Assembly (NCBI GenBank): GCA_015501075.1 | Contig: JADNYJ010000115.1 | Location: 1-64,000 of the forward strand | Direction: 5' to 3' | Length of the DNA stretch: 64,000 nt | DNA from: Gymnopilus junonius | Taxonomy: Eukaryota > Basidiomycota > Agaricomycetes > Agaricales > Galerinaceae | Shown: positions 1 through 9,363 of the stretch, piece by piece | How the letters are laid out: each line of letters opens with the position of its first letter | How positions within the stretch are numbered: the first letter of the stretch is position 1 | Translations under genes and position numbers: made by a program | The notes under the pieces: model-generated | Databases searched by the model: none | What the model was told of the DNA's origin: nothing | What the model saw: only the letters and a program-made list of their open reading frames with translations

Positions 1-75
1 TGGAGATGGCTGGCAGGTCTAGATATGCTTTTGATGCTGTCAACTTCGTCACCGTTCTAAAGCTTAACGCCCCTG
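1..75 (-). pseudogene. 3' part of disrupted membrane-protein gene (runs off the window)
   Basis: Read on the minus strand, these bases continue the open reading frame that is cut off at 7379 by the retrotransposon. Removing the element and one copy of the 4-bp duplication joins the two halves in frame without a stop, giving a conserved-looking stretch with the motif FRTVTKLTASKAY. The rest of the gene lies outside the window to the left. Family assignment is by resemblance only: it looks like the fungal DUF4436-like membrane proteins, which share a pattern of SPSWNSN, YRLNNTE and RTVTKL blocks as I remember them. That assignment is inference; the in-frame join is seen directly. Confidence 0.7.
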
Positions 76-79
76 CAGT
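76..79. repeat. Target-site duplication, left copy (CAGT)
   Basis: CAGT immediately precedes the TG that begins the left LTR on the plus strand. The same four bases follow the right LTR at 7379-7382. A 4-bp duplication is within the range known for Ty3/Gypsy integrases. Confidence 0.8.
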
Positions 80-846
80 TGAAATGATGTGAGTTCATGT
101 GAGTCGATAGGTGGACTCCGGGACAAACTATCCAAAAAACGTGTGTAGGCGTATGTAGACGATGTATAATAGAATATAACTTTGGAATAGACAAGGATTC
201 CGAAGTATAGAGTTGATGAAAGAGGTGGAGAGAGATTTCGATAAAATGAGATGTTTTGAGTGATTTCTAGTGCTCAGTTCTTTCGCTTCTATGCAGATTT
301 GTGCGGTAAAATTCACTGGGGAACTACAGTACACAGGTCTAGTATTTATACTGTAGCAGATAAGCGAAGATTTCCAGGGAGAAGGAAAATTGAAATAAAC
401 GAAGTGAAAATTTGTCGGACCGAATAACAATGGGAGAGTGCATGGAGAGATCGTATTTTAAAGGCTAAATGGAGAGGGATAAAATTTTATAAGTCATAAA
501 CGAGGGAGGAGAAAGTAATCTAGAGAAATTTTATGTTGGAGACCAATGAAGTTTGGTTGCAGAATGATGTTTTGTGGTCGTTTCGGATCGATTTGCAGTC
601 GGAACTCGGTCCATAAGGTCGTTTACCGTCGGATAATTGAAGTTTTACCATTTAAGGTATTGGGCCAGGAGGATGCGAGGGCCATCGGGTTGATTTCATT
701 GCACGGATAAGTCTTCTTTTCGGCGAGCTAAATATAGCCATTGTTGGGCGCCATTGTTATCTTATCGAAGGCGCTTCTATGCATCCGGTGCTCCGTTCCG
801 AGTTAATAACCTTCGATACGTACCCATGCTCATGGTCTTCCTTACA
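80..846 (-). repeat. 3' LTR (complete, 767 bp)
   Basis: On the minus strand the LTR begins TGTAAGGAAG at 846 and ends CA at 80. The left boundary is set by the 4-bp duplication and by restoration of the host reading frame, not by alignment to the right LTR, which is truncated. Bases 366-847 match 6898-7379 with a constant offset of 6532 and one mismatch. Confidence 0.85.
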
Positions 847-852
847 CCTCCC
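847..852 (-). other. Polypurine tract candidate
   Basis: GGGAGG on the minus strand directly abuts the TG start of the 3' LTR, the position expected of the plus-strand primer. It is short and is preceded by CCCC, so it is a weak example. Confidence 0.5.
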
Positions 853-858
853 GGGGAC

Positions 859-865
859 TATAAAT
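859..865 (+). promoter_or_regulatory. TATA box upstream of the antisense ORF
   Basis: TATAAAT lies on the plus strand 58 bp before the first ATG of the antisense reading frame at 917 and a few bases inside the polypurine end of the element. Confidence 0.5.
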
Positions 866-916
866 GTTGACTTCCATGTCAACGACAATTTCATCAACTT
901 CTAAACTTGAGTAGCC

Positions 917-1477
917 ATGCTGGTCCTTTCCATTTTGACAAACACCTATTTCCGAGCTACGCAGGACGCGATTTATGAAGCCTTTGCGAGCAGACGTGCC
1001 TGTGTATTGGCATCTGCTTTACCATTTTATCTTCGCCTATTGCACAGGAATCCTTTGGTTTGAGATTCGAAAATTTCATGCATGAATTGGTGAGTTTGCT
1101 CTATTTGCGCCAAGCATTTTTTTTTTTGTTGAAATGAATCCTAGCGCGAGATTCAAGTCGTTTGGGATAGTTGCATGGCACATAGTGTTGAGGCAAGGAT
1201 TTCGGATGAGACCGCCTTATTGATTATGGATGCGGTTGGTCGTGGGTTTGCGGCCGGGTTTAATCAAAAGAGCGAAGGAGGAGTGATGTTCACCTATTTT
1301 CTTTTGTCAGAAACTCAGCGCCTATGTCTTCGGTTCGAGACCTGGTATTTTCGAGCAGCGGGATATGGAGAGGATCTTGATGATGTGACAGTCTGGGGAA
1401 TGATCAATAATCCGATTTGCATATTAGATGATGACGATGAGAAGGAGGAGGAGCAGGAAATTGCTGTGGGGAATTGA
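917..1477 (+). CDS. Antisense, intron-containing ORF inside the retrotransposon (153 aa, unknown)
   Basis: Model: exons 917-1003, 1048-1089 and 1145-1477, with introns of 44 nt (GTATTG...ACAG) and 55 nt (GTGAGT...CTAG). The three exons join in phase to 462 nt, ending TGA 1475-1477. The last exon alone is an open frame from an internal ATG at 1175. The protein has no motif I recognise; it contains SDETALLIMDAVGRGFAAGF and ends in an acidic tail of D and E residues. It is transcribed toward pol, which ends 75 bp away, so the two are convergent. Its position between integrase and 3' LTR suggests an element-borne accessory gene or a captured host fragment. It could also be a chance antisense frame; the TATA box and phase-compatible introns argue mildly against that. 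Confidence 0.45.
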
Positions 1478-1551
1478 GGGTTAAGGAAATATTTGCAAGC
1501 CATAAATTACTTGTTCTTTAAACAGGGATGATTTCGGAGTGACGACGTGCA

Positions 1552-4500
1552 TTATAGTTCTTCAGGGTCGATGTCTGCTTCGGGAAGGTCAAAAGGATTG
1601 CCAGTTTCATGTGTGATTTCTTCGAGGTCTTCATCGCTGAGTTTTGTGACTGGAATAGCTCGAATATCGCGTGGGGAATAGGGAAGAAGGTGGAAGGCAG
1701 TGAATCTAAGTTTCGAAATTGATCCATCTAATTCACCGAGGATGTATGATCCTCCCTTGGTGCGTCGAATTACTACCATGGGTCCTAGATATCTCGGCTT
1801 GGTTTTGCTGAGTGTTTTGTCAAATCATGAATTTCTGATGAGTACTAATGAGCCAGGCTTGAAGTCATAGTCAATAATTTTATTTGATTGGTTCTTCTCT
1901 AGCTGTCGAATTGCCTGCCATCGAGACTTGAGGACTTGCTCCTTGACATGTAATAAATCTTTTGGGCGCTTATGTAGCATTTTAGCATGTGCCACAATAA
2001 GATCTTCCATTGGTAACATCTTGTCAAGGTCTGGTGCAAGGTAAGTTGCTTCTGCTAGGTCGAAGGGTAACAATGGCTCCACTCCGTGTGCTAAATAATA
2101 TGGTGAGTACCCAGTTGACTTGTTAATAGTGACACGCTCTGCCCAGAATACTGCTGGGGCATAGTCCGGCCATTTAGTTTCATCGCCTTCAGCTGTCTTA
2201 ATTAATGCTTCCCGGACATCGAAATGCCGACGTTCAATCGGTCCTTGGGCCCTAGAGTTGTAAGGCGAAATCCTGATATAATGGATATGGTATTTTTCGA
2301 CGAGATATTCTGCTGCTTGGATGTATTGAGGTGCGTTGTCTGTCACTATTTCCTTGATTGCCCCCATCTGCAAAGGATTTGGTATATGAAGCTTGATATG
2401 GCCTTGTAATTCTCATTCTTGACCATTGACCATTCAGGGTAGGCGGTAAGCAGCATCGTGCATGGATAATATAACGATAACCTCTAGCTTTCGGCATGAG
2501 CATGGTGTCAATATACACTTTTCTGAATAGTCCTGCTGGTGATGGTACCATAGGTGGAATAAGGATCTTGGTGCGAAGGCGAATTTGGCATTCGTGACAG
2601 GTCTTGATGTACCATTTGACATCGTCTTCGAGATATGGCCACCAGAATCGTTCGAGGAGTCGAATACAGACAGTATATATTCCTTTGTGGCCTAGTTCAT
2701 CATGAGCTTGAATAATTAACCTTAGTCATTTCAGTTCTGGAATAACCAGTTTGTGTTTCCCATGTGAGTCCTTCTTCCATAACTGATCATTGGAAATAAA
2801 GAATTGGGTTGCATATCAAATAAACCGTTTGAATTCTCGGTCCGGTAGGTTTAATTGTTCCTCGGGGCTTCAGAGGAATTTAATTACGTCTTCAAGCTGC
2901 CGATCTTTAGCTTGGGCCTTCTCATTTCATGGAATTGCTATTTCTTCAGTGACGAAACTGCTGAGGAATGTAGATGGAGAGATGTACTGCGATTTTGAGT
3001 TATGGTGAGGACTTCGTTTGGGGTTGATTTGATATGGTAGTCTTGGTGTACTTTTGGGCGCTAATTTAAATTTTATAGGTGTGATCCAGTTTAGGACTTC
3101 AATCGCAAATGAATAAGATTCATCAATCCAATCGTCATGGTCATCAGGTTCTTCGGGGTCTTCAGGCGCTTTAGGTCGGCGGGACAATCCATCTGCAGGT
3201 GTGTGGTCTTTTCCAGGTATGTGATGAAGTTTGAAGTCAAATAATAGAATACCCGCGATCCAACGATTCATAGTGGCACTTGGCTGTATATCGGGGTTAT
3301 TTATCATTCCCTTGATATATTTAGCATCGACTTCAACTGTCAAATTTTCTACGCCAATTATAAAGACTTTGAATGCTCGAAGTGCTCGAAATAAGCCATA
3401 TAGCTCGACCTTTGCTTGTGAGTATCTTTGTTCTTGTTCGTTCCAGGTTATTGAACCATATCTAGATGGATAACAGCATCCATCGTCTCCCATTTGAGAT
3501 AGCCAAAATCTGACTGCCATCCATGAGGAGTCAACAGCCAGAATAACTTCATTTGGGGAGGTGTAGTCAATTGCTCTAATTGCTGGGCATTCTTTAGCGA
3601 ACATTTTTAATTTCTCCATTGACAGAAGCTGGTCTGTTCCGAATTCGAATTCGACATTCTTGCGTGTGAGATCTACCAGGGGTTTTGCATGCATAGCAAA
3701 ATTCTTTATGAAGACGCGGATCGTTCCCAATGTTCCTAGAAAACCTCTAACATCAGTTAGATCCTTCAGTACTGGCCAGTCAAGGATTTTCTGGACTCAA
3801 TTTTCTTCTGGGACTCGGCCTTCGAAGGTACATTTATGTCCGACTATTATCGCTTCATCAATACAGAGTGCTGATTTTGCTGCCGAAAAGGTTCCTCCTG
3901 CATGCTTGATGCATTGGATAATGCGGTTAACATTCTGTAAGTGTTCCCATACGAATTTTCGAATCCCTGGATTTCCAGGAATTGTTTCATAACTCCCATC
4001 TTCCAATTGATAGCGTGTAGTTGGTCCTTTAACAGGAATGTCATCAACAAATGGAATAGTGACATGTGGTATTTCTTCTTGGAGAAGGAAAGTAGTATCG
4101 CCATGAAAGATTTGCATTGAGTTGGTATATCCCATCGGAATTGAGGTTAGTCTGTAAGTTCCTAAAGGTGTCTGAAAGGTGGTTAAGTCTCTAGACTCAA
4201 TCACTAATTTTCTCTGGTCAAATCTGACCAGAAGGTCGAAGATAGCATAACAACCACATCCGCCAAACGATTCCGCATATTGTTCAATTATTGGCGGGAC
4301 GGCGCTATCTTTAATGGTTACGGCGTTTAGCTCCTGCAAATCATGCACTATTCATAGCGACTTTCCATCCTTTTTCATGACGCAGAAAATTCTCGATCGA
4401 TACGATGAGTTGGACGGTTCATAGACACCTGATGCAATCTTTGCTTTAATGACTTCCACAAATTGTGCGAATTTTCCTGGAGGTATTGGGATACTTCATT

Positions 4501-4995
4501 GTACCCACGGTATGTGTTCTATTGTTGGAATGACTACTGGGTCGAAATATTCATCCTTGAAAATTCCTTTCTCTTCTTCTGTCCATGCGAATGCATCTTC
4601 GTGTGCTTTAATCATCCAATGGACTAATGCTTCTTCATCCACTTTGAGGAATTTATCTTTATTGACTTGCATTGCTTCCTTTCATTCTAGAGTATATCGA
4701 TTTCCTGGTGTAAATGCGGGTGGGTGTTCTGGTAGTACTGGTAGGTCTTCTAATGGGTCGTTTGGGATCCTACGGACGATTCTAAATTTCTCTGGTAGGG
4801 TAGTTGCGACTGGTTTGACTCGATTTTCGACTTTCTTATATGCTAATGCTTCGATATTTGCTGGGGTTTCGGTTTTAGATTTATCATGTGTGGTATAGTG
4901 GTCAAAAGAGTTTGATTGGTTTAATTGAGAGGAAGTACATTGTGTGGTTGGGAGACTACTTGCGTCTCCTCGATTGTATAATGAATCATCAACAC
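1552..4995 (-). pseudogene. Retrotransposon Pol: RT, RNase H, integrase (eight TGA stops, two frameshifts)
   Basis: RT covers about 4600-3750, with the basidiomycete-type active site FVDDIPVKGP. RNase H follows (about 3600-3150, with AVDSS and the tail HHIPGKDHTPADGLSRR). The integrase has an HH-CC zinc motif (HDELGHKG...CHECQ, about 2700-2600), a DDE core (IDTMLMP, TDNAPQ, GPIERRH) and a C-terminal segment YLGPMVVIRRTKGGSYIL ending at TAA 1552-1554. In-frame TGA codons on the minus strand are at 4684, 4498, 4354, 3799, 2929, 2818, 2728 and 1827 (first base). Each sits where related elements have arginine. Small indels near 2455 and 2365 change frame within the integrase core. Confidence 0.9.
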
Positions 4996-6896
4996 CTAAA
5001 AATCCGTTCCCTTAGCCTGAGTTACTCGTTTATGAGGCCGAGTCGGAATAGTAATCATTGCTTTCATATTAGGATCTTCCAAGGTTATAAAAGAGTTCCC
5101 ATCCCGATAATACTTCAAATCCATTTCTGTTAGAGTTTTGAAAGGTAGCCCAAGTAACATTTCATAGGGTGCGTCCTCCACGACCTGTACCTGTAAATAG
5201 AATTCATAGTCACCAATAATTACCTTAAGATTATGCAGGAGTCCGACGGTTTGATTCTTTGTATTGTTAGCCGATTCCAGGGTCATTTGGTGGTCGGAGC
5301 GAAGAGGTAGGCCAAGTTCTGCCCATTTATTTTTGTGAAGTGCGATGATTTGTGAACCTTCATCGAGTACTCCTTCAACGAGAACTCGCCCATCGAGCAG
5401 CACATCAATAGCGCGCAATTCCTCAGTATGATTTGCCACAATGATTTCGTCCTTTCGATCTGGCAAGGTCGACATAAGCGAATCCACAATATTTTCTTGA
5501 GCTTCTTCCAAGGCCATGACATTGCTAGTCGATACTTTCTTGGTTGTAACTAGTTCTTTGACGATTTTTCGGACATCTGGTGCGACTGAGAGAAGCTCCT
5601 TGCTTGTAATGTTGAAGGACGCGTCAAGCGCCCGATCTGCAAGCTTCTTAGCAATTTTAGAATCTTCAATAGGTGTCATGTATCGGAATTGAGGTGGTGA
5701 ATTACTCGAGTTTGGATTCTTCTCTGCCTCCTTGGAGTTGTTCCTGGTATCGCTAAATTTTGCTGACTCTATAGTGCTTGAGTTCTTGGCCATGCTTCGA
5801 GTAGTTGGTCCATTAGAGGGCTTAGCGCCCATCTTCTTGCGGGTCTCGTCGACTTTCTTCTGGGTTGAGGATATAAGCGCTTCCATAACTTCTAGTTCTT
5901 CGACTTCTCTGATCATTGCAATGGCAATTTCCTCATCTTCTTCGACCATTTCGAGTATATTTGTGGTCACCGGAGTTGGTTCTGGCATTTTCCACTCGAC
6001 TGGAGTAATATTCACTCCAAGTAAATTAGTGGAAATAGATGGACCTTGGGACATGTTAGTTTTGTGCCAGTAATCGATTCGTTCCTGAATATTTTTTCCA
6101 GGTAAAGTTCGAGCCGTGATACGGCTGCCATTCAGAAGCATAATAAAGTTCTCGGCGTTCCTTTTGCACAATCCTTTCTGTAAATATTCTTCGGCTATCT
6201 TGCATTCTGGAATGTAATGACCTTGACTTGAGCAGAAGGCACAGCTCTTCTGGCTATATCCGCTTGTATATCTATTTGGGTTTTCAGCTGGGGCGACCTT
6301 TTGCTGCATAAGTGTCTCCACTCGCTTCATAATTTCATCAACCAGTCCATTCACATTAAAGCTGTTGTTACTCTGTGGCTGATAGCTGGAGAAGTCGTAA
6401 TTCTCTTTCTTAATAGTCGGTTCTGCTGCTGGTGATGCAGAAAATAAAGAAGGAGGATCAGTGCCTCCGTAGTTGCAAGATAAAATAAATAGGGCCGCGG
6501 TCTGTATTTCCTCAAGCTTGAATGGATCATCGGTATGGTGCCTCGGGTTTTCCGCATAGAGTTGATCGCGTACTTGCTTTCTGAATGAAGCATGCAGGCC
6601 TTGCATGAAGAAACGGCTTATTTCTCGATCATTAATTTTGCCAGCGTCCTTGAGGTAAATTCCCATTATGTAGAATGATCTATAATAAATTCCAAATTGT
6701 TCCGCTGTTGTAATCTTAAATTCAGCTTGGCATTCGACAAGCGATTCGAGATTCGCAATAGTGTATCGGCGATCTTCATTTGCTCCTGGGTAACATTTGA
6801 ATAGCTCGGTCTTGAACGCGGTCCAATCGCTTCCTTTCGAAGAAGGTAACACCTTCCATAGTTGCTGTTCTTCCGGTGAGAGATACCTGATGGAAG
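4996..6896 (-). pseudogene. Retrotransposon Gag and protease region, 5'-truncated but without stops
   Basis: This is a continuous frame of more than 630 codons, running on from LTR sequence (an ATG at 6975 lies inside the LTR and is probably not the native start). The retained part begins near SPEEQQLWKVLP, well inside the usual Gag domain, so about the first 50 residues are missing. A CX2CX4HX4C zinc knuckle (CAFCSSQGHYIPEC) is the nucleic-acid binding motif. An acidic linker and a retropepsin-like domain follow, with DEGSQI where most aspartic proteases have D-S/T-G, then the conserved LLGLPF segment. The frame ends at TAG 4996-4998 in a T5 run, and pol continues in the -1 frame. Unlike pol it carries no nonsense codon. 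Confidence 0.85.
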
Positions 6897-7378
6897 TGAA
6901 GATTTCCAGGGAGAAGGAAAATTGAAATAAACGAAGTGAAAATTTGTTGGACCGAATAACAATGGGAGAGTGCATGGAGAGATCGTATTTTAAAGGCTAA
7001 ATGGAGAGGGATAAAATTTTATAAGTCATAAACGAGGGAGGAGAAAGTAATCTAGAGAAATTTTATGTTGGAGACCAATGAAGTTTGGTTGCAGAATGAT
7101 GTTTTGTGGTCGTTTCGGATCGATTTGCAGTCGGAACTCGGTCCATAAGGTCGTTTACCGTCGGATAATTGAAGTTTTACCATTTAAGGTATTGGGCCAG
7201 GAGGATGCGAGGGCCATCGGGTTGATTTCATTGCACGGATAAGTCTTCTTTTCGGCGAGCTAAATATAGCCATTGTTGGGCGCCATTGTTATCTTATCGA
7301 AGGCGCTTCTATGCATCCGGTGCTCCGTTCCGAGTTAATAACCTTCGATACGTACCCATGCTCATGGTCTTCCTTACA
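6897..7378 (-). repeat. 5' LTR (truncated, 482 bp)
   Basis: This copy matches bases 365-846 of the left LTR but lacks the segment corresponding to 80-364. At 6896 it passes straight into gag coding sequence, without a primer-binding site, leader or the usual first part of Gag. The simplest reading is a deletion after insertion that removed U5, the primer site and the gag start. The mutual end at 365/6897 is therefore a deletion breakpoint, not an LTR end. Confidence 0.85.
7261..7268 (-). promoter_or_regulatory. LTR TATA-like box
   Basis: TATATTTA is read on the minus strand in the 5' LTR; the same motif is at 729-736 in the 3' LTR. It is the best TATA candidate for sense transcription of the element. 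The transcription start cannot be placed from sequence alone. Confidence 0.5.
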
Positions 7379-7382
7379 CAGT
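7379..7382. repeat. Target-site duplication, right copy (CAGT)
   Basis: CAGT directly follows the right LTR end and matches 76-79. Confidence 0.8.
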
Positions 7383-7967
7383 GCCAAAAAGTCCTTGGCA
7401 AATTTCAGTATTGTTGAGTCGATATGCCGGCTTGTCTTTGAGTTCGGAATTGGAATTCCATGAGGGACTTGAGACGTCTAGCAGTTCCCTAAAGTGCGAA
7501 TTAAATGTTCTATTCCAACGATTTTAGAGCTCCGAGTGCACCACTTCAGAAAGATATCAATAACGGATGGATCATTCTGGCATGGGTTTCCCGAAATAGG
7601 GAAGAAGGCTGGGTACCAGTTCATGGCAATTGTCCTCGAAACTGGGTCTATGGAGACAACTTCAGCTGTGAGTGATACCTAGTCCGACCTTTTAGTCGAT
7701 TCTTGGCAGAAATATAATAAAAGAGAAGTATACCTCTGGACTGAAATTTGGGTAGGCTCCTGGTTGAGGGACTTGTATATCCAGTTGTTTGACCGTCATG
7801 CGCAACGCAGCAGTAAGGAACGTGATTAAACATATGGTTACAAGTCCCAGCGAGTAAGCAGAAAATTTCAGGAAGTGGTGAATGATAGTTGAATTGGATC
7901 TGAAGAGGTTCTTGTCGTTGAACTTTTCCATGGCTAATGGTGCGGGTTTATGATCTTGGGTCGACAT
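7379..7967 (-). pseudogene. 5' part of membrane-protein gene disrupted by the retrotransposon
   Basis: Start ATG 7967; exon 1 7967-7734, exon 2 7678-7545, exon 3 from 7488 to the insertion at 7379. Introns are 55 and 56 nt, with splice phases 0 and 2. The N-terminus has about 33 polar residues, then one membrane segment (SLGLVTICLITFLTAALRM), followed by an extracytoplasmic domain with the blocks MNWYPAFFPISGNPC, SSPSWNSNS and YRLNNTEICQGLFGT. The reading frame continues at 75-1 once the element is removed. The blocks resemble fungal DUF4436-like membrane proteins; the function is unknown. Everything downstream of the insertion point is separated from its promoter by 7.3 kb, so the gene should be null. 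Confidence 0.75.
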
Positions 7968-8145
7968 TTAACTTGCCATGAATTGTCAGAGGGGAATAAT
8001 GAGGTGATACTCCTGTCCAAACCTCTCTTTTTAAAGTTTTCGAAGTGTTCTAATTCGGTTCGGTATTAGAAAATAACACCGTTCCAAGGCTATGCCTCTC
8101 ATAGTATTTCCAGCTTGATCAACGAGGAAATTATTCAGGAAGGTA

Positions 8146-9363
8146 TTACATATCAAGAAGAAAGTAGAAGAATGCGAGAACTAAAGAAGACACTTTGAGG
8201 TTTTTCATCACATTAGAGCTGCCATTGCTTGTAGGTGGATTGAGGTTGGGTATAGCAAATACTCCAAGCTGTCCAATACTGGTGTTGGTCCCATTCGGCG
8301 CAAGCGGGGAAACTCCAATAAATAACAATTCAAGGGTGTGACTTGTCCTGTTGGCATACTCGGGGGGCTGAACATAAAAGGGGGGGAATTGGAGGGGATA
8401 ACAAATGGGCAGTGAAAGGTTCCCCGGACCCGAATAAGTGTCGACGAAACTCATAGTATCAAAACCATCTATTATCACCGAAAAGACGCCTCCATCCGAA
8501 GACGTCATGGTATTTACCATAATGCTCGTTCCTGTAGAAAATTAGATTATATTCGTGATTTAGTATTGTTAGTCTTTCAGGAAATGGTCTTCATCACCTG
8601 TGTAATTGACTGAGATGCTCGCGTTTATGGTACTCGTGACATGAAGAGATGAGCTCGTGGCACAGTCAGAGGTGGAGTTCTGGTCACTCCATGCACCTGG
8701 CGGGGAGTACACGATTCCTACATTGCTGCCCGCAATTGGGGTAGACAGCGGAATGAAGTCAGTTGCTGTAGAAGGGACAGCCGACTTTGTTGCTCCTAAA
8801 GCGTTAACACATGATACGGCTTTATCGTTGTCTACCAAGCAAGAGGTCCCAATTGCTAAACGACGACCAGTGAGCTCAGGAGCATATATTTTGATATTTC
8901 TTACGGCAGCAAAAGCCTGGAATGGGGATGACTTCATCACATCGGACTGGACCGTTCGTTAAGTACTTTCTTGCTTTCAATCACATATCACCTTAGGCGC
9001 ACACGTATAAGGGTCATTGCATGGGTCGTGGTCGAATCCGTATGGGATGTATTCATTTGGGTTTTTACACAAAGGAGTACCAAAGTCGTCGATGCATTTG
9101 AACCTATCGGACAAGATCAAATCCATGAACCGATTTGAAAGGGCAAGCATCTCACCCAGATGGACAACACAATGGGGCAGGGCCACATTGCTGAGAGTCG
9201 GCACTGCAGTTGATCTATTGAATAAATACAGTGGGTTAGATCAGCTCAGAATTGAACGTTATTAGGAAAGACGCACGGTCACATTTCTAGAATATATTGT
9301 TGAAGATGCCGTCGACAAGATGCTGTCTAAGAAAATGAGCCAAGCAATCGAGCGATAATTCAT
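8146..9363 (-). CDS. Secreted, probably GPI-anchored surface protein (344 aa)
   Basis: Exons 9363-9276, 9203-8992, 8946-8598 and 8531-8146 join in phase to 345 codons. The start gives a hydrophobic signal peptide beginning MNYRSIAWLIFL. The middle and end match a common Agaricomycete extracellular beta-rich domain: IVYSPPGAWSDQ, CATSSSLHVTST, TGTSIMVNTMTSSDGG and VDTYS, with many N-glycosylation sequons (NST, NAS, NYT, NRT, NGT, NTS). The C-terminus NGSSNVMKNLKVSSLVLAFF ends in a hydrophobic tail typical of a GPI signal. The exon 1 donor (GTCTTT at 9275) is weak; a stronger GTGCGT one base upstream breaks the frame, so the first junction is uncertain. It lies head-to-tail behind the disrupted membrane-protein gene. 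Confidence 0.65.

Larger units (their letters stand above)
80..7378 (-). mobile_element. Ty3/Gypsy LTR retrotransposon, defective, inserted in a host gene
   Basis: The 7.3-kb element is oriented on the minus strand: 5' LTR (7378 to 6897, truncated), gag-protease, RT, RNase H, integrase, antisense ORF, polypurine stretch and 3' LTR (846 to 80). The order RT-RNase H-integrase is the Ty3/Gypsy order. LTR ends are TG...CA and the element is flanked by CAGT duplications. Pol has eight TGA stops and two small indels, and the 5' LTR lacks its last 285 bp together with the primer-binding site and the start of gag, so this copy cannot be autonomous. The overlapping 482 bp of the two LTRs differ at one base (C at 418, T at 6950), so the insertion is recent. 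Confidence 0.95.

Noticed and set aside
128..430. 100-codon minus-strand frame, similar at its start to another at 6666-6962
   Set aside because: Both lie in or run out of the two LTR copies; the shared start is simply LTR sequence, not a gene.
365..846. LTR length of 482 bp taken from the repeat alignment
   Set aside because: The alignment end at 365/6897 lacks a target duplication and sits inside gag-fused sequence; the CAGT duplication and the host frame place the true end at 80.
4449..4898. 149-codon plus-strand frame
   Set aside because: Antisense shadow of the conserved RT region; no TATA box, introns or protein resemblance.
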